A stretch of 5,166 nt of DNA, taken from Bacillota bacterium. Lineage in GTDB: Bacteria; Bacillota; Clostridia; Monoglobales; Firm-18. Location of the stretch: positions 1-5,166 of the forward strand of contig JALOAJ010000073.1 in assembly GCA_023228885.1 (NCBI GenBank). Direction: 5' to 3'. The translations under genes were made by a program, and so were the position numbers. Below are positions 4,154-5,166 of this stretch, piece by piece. Within the stretch, counting starts at the first letter, position 1; every line of letters begins with the position of its first letter. A model generated the notes under the pieces. The model worked only from the letters and a program-made list of their open reading frames with translations. It had not been told where the DNA came from and made no database searches.

Positions 4154-5166
4154 AAGGCAAAAGTCTGAAACAATCATTTTTCATTATCAGTAGTGTATTC
4201 CTCTGCGCAGGGTTGATATTATCTATTGTGTCTTTCATGCTATGTGTCAATCTAAGGACCGGCATTGAAACCTATCCTAAATATGAAATTACTCTGGATG
4301 AAAACGGTAATGCGGCTTCGTCTGATAATACGAACACCGATATGGAATTAGAAAATAATAATGCACATAATACTCAAATTATGTTTCTGAACATACTTCA
4401 ATTCGTGTTGCCTGTTTTTTTTGTTATACTTTCTTTGGTATTAGCCGATATTGTGTTTTACCGACTTAAATTGAAAAAGCCTCTTTCTGTTTTGCAAAGT
4501 GGTGCAGAACGCATAAGGCAACAGGATCTGGATTTTGAAATTAAAAAATGTGCAGATGATGAATTGGGTATGCTTTGTAGCGCATTTGAGAAAATGCGAA
4601 TAGAGCTTTTGAATAACAATAGGGAGCTTTGGCGGCAAATAGAAGAACGGAAACGATTGAACGCTGCTTTTTCCCATGATTTAAGAAATCCTGTAACCGT
4701 CCTAAAAGGAAGTGCGACTTTATTAAAAAAGAATTTGAAAAATGGAAATTTTGATAATGGCAATGTAGAAGAAACTATTTCTTTGATTTCGCAATACACA
4801 AACAGGATTGAGGGTTATATAGAAGCTATGACCATGGCGCAAAAATTAGAGGATTGGAAGTGCTCTCCCACATCTATAAATTGGTCTGTTTTAACGAAAG
4901 AGTTAGAACATAGCTTATCTTTTTTATGTGAGGATATAGGAAAGAAAATTATGTTTTCTTCTTATGGAGCAAATGGTGAATTATTTGTAGATAGGGCAAT
5001 TATTCAGAATGTCGCAGAAAACCTTGTAAATAATGCGTTACGATATGCTAAGTCTATTGTAAATGTAAAAATATCACATAAAAACGAGAAAATGATGATA
5101 AGTATATTAGATAATGGTTCAGGTTTCCAGCCGGCTATTCTCCGAAAGGGCGTGGCTCCATTTTTG
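4141..5166 (+). CDS. Sensor histidine kinase, cognate to the upstream regulator (3' end outside window)
   Basis: The frame is open for 342 codons from the ATG at 4141 to the window edge. Two membrane helices (about residues 13-36 and 80-106) bracket an extracytoplasmic loop of about 40 residues rich in Asn, Asp and Glu. A HAMP-like linker follows (about 107-165). The dimerisation and phosphoacceptor domain has FSHDLRNPVTVLKG at 177-190, with H179 as the phosphorylated His. The ATPase domain shows the N box NVAENLVNNALRYA (290-303) and the G1 box DNGSGF (324-329). The later G box lies beyond the window, so the gene is cut, not necessarily broken. Asn at the usual Thr position after HDLR is acceptable in this family. 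The gene overlaps the regulator by 13 bp. The signal is unknown; the short loop lacks a recognisable sensor domain. From the alignment by eye, its second half is noticeably more AT-rich than the regulator gene. Confidence 0.93.
   Translation, partial: MEWLKGKSLKQSFFIISSVFLCAGLILSIVSFMLCVNLRTGIETYPKYEITLDENGNAASSDNTNTDMELENNNAHNTQIMFLNILQFVLPVFFVILSLVLADIVFYRLKLKKPLSVLQSGAERIRQQDLDFEIKKCADDELGMLCSAFEKMRIELLNNNRELWRQIEERKRLNAAFSHDLRNPVTVLKGSATLLKKNLKNGNFDNGNVEETISLISQYTNRIEGYIEAMTMAQKLEDWKCSPTSINWSVLTKELEHSLSFLCEDIGKKIMFSSYGANGELFVDRAIIQNVAENLVNNALRYAKSIVNVKISHKNEKMMISILDNGSGFQPAILRKGVAPFL

Noticed and set aside
4675..4716. Loss of the Thr in the kinase motif (HDLRN in place of HDLRT)
   Set aside because: Thr or Asn is accepted at this position in HisKA-type kinases, so it is not evidence of inactivation.

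Overview
The window looks like chromosomal or mobile-element DNA from a low-to-moderate G+C Firmicute, most likely a gut-type member of the Clostridia. This rests on AT-rich intergenic DNA, strong AGGAGG-type ribosome binding sites, sigma-A-like promoters with 17-18 bp spacers, and proteins of clostridial character. I cannot name a species.

Positions 1-2248, minus strand: a probable membrane-protein operon. From a promoter at about 2220-2248 and a leader of roughly 150 nt come an MFS transporter of the fosmidomycin-resistance-like branch (start at 2064 preferred over 2094), a 115-residue four-helix membrane protein joined to it by an ATGA overlap, and a 64-residue protein with a signal peptide and one membrane helix. 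That third gene ends at a TAA. The same frame then stays open for 36 more codons encoding a very acidic, Trp-rich tail, so the gene appears cut by one stop codon. After a 93 bp gap comes the N-terminal part of a LysE/ArgO-type amino-acid exporter, which leaves the window at position 1.

Positions 2249-2604: no credible gene. The region holds a strongly self-complementary element of about 110 bp (2346-2454) with nested and mutually exclusive pairings, then an intrinsic terminator (2466-2501) oriented to end the next minus-strand operon.

Positions 2605-3279, minus strand: a complete Phd/Doc toxin-antitoxin operon with ATGA overlap, a consensus-like promoter, and a 16-bp palindrome between the -35 and -10 that is a natural candidate for the antitoxin's operator.

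Positions 3414-5166, plus strand: a two-component system transcribed divergently from the toxin-antitoxin operon. An OmpR-family response regulator is followed, with a 13-bp overlap, by a two-helix sensor histidine kinase that the window cuts within its ATPase domain. The promoter carries an 11-bp-spaced direct repeat that could be the regulator's own site.

How the parts relate: the transporters may be a target of the two-component system, as is common for export or resistance loci in Firmicutes, but no shared site near the MFS promoter proves it. The most unusual items are the interrupted acidic-tail protein, the uncharacterised MFS/four-helix/anchored-peptide cassette, and the palindromic element.
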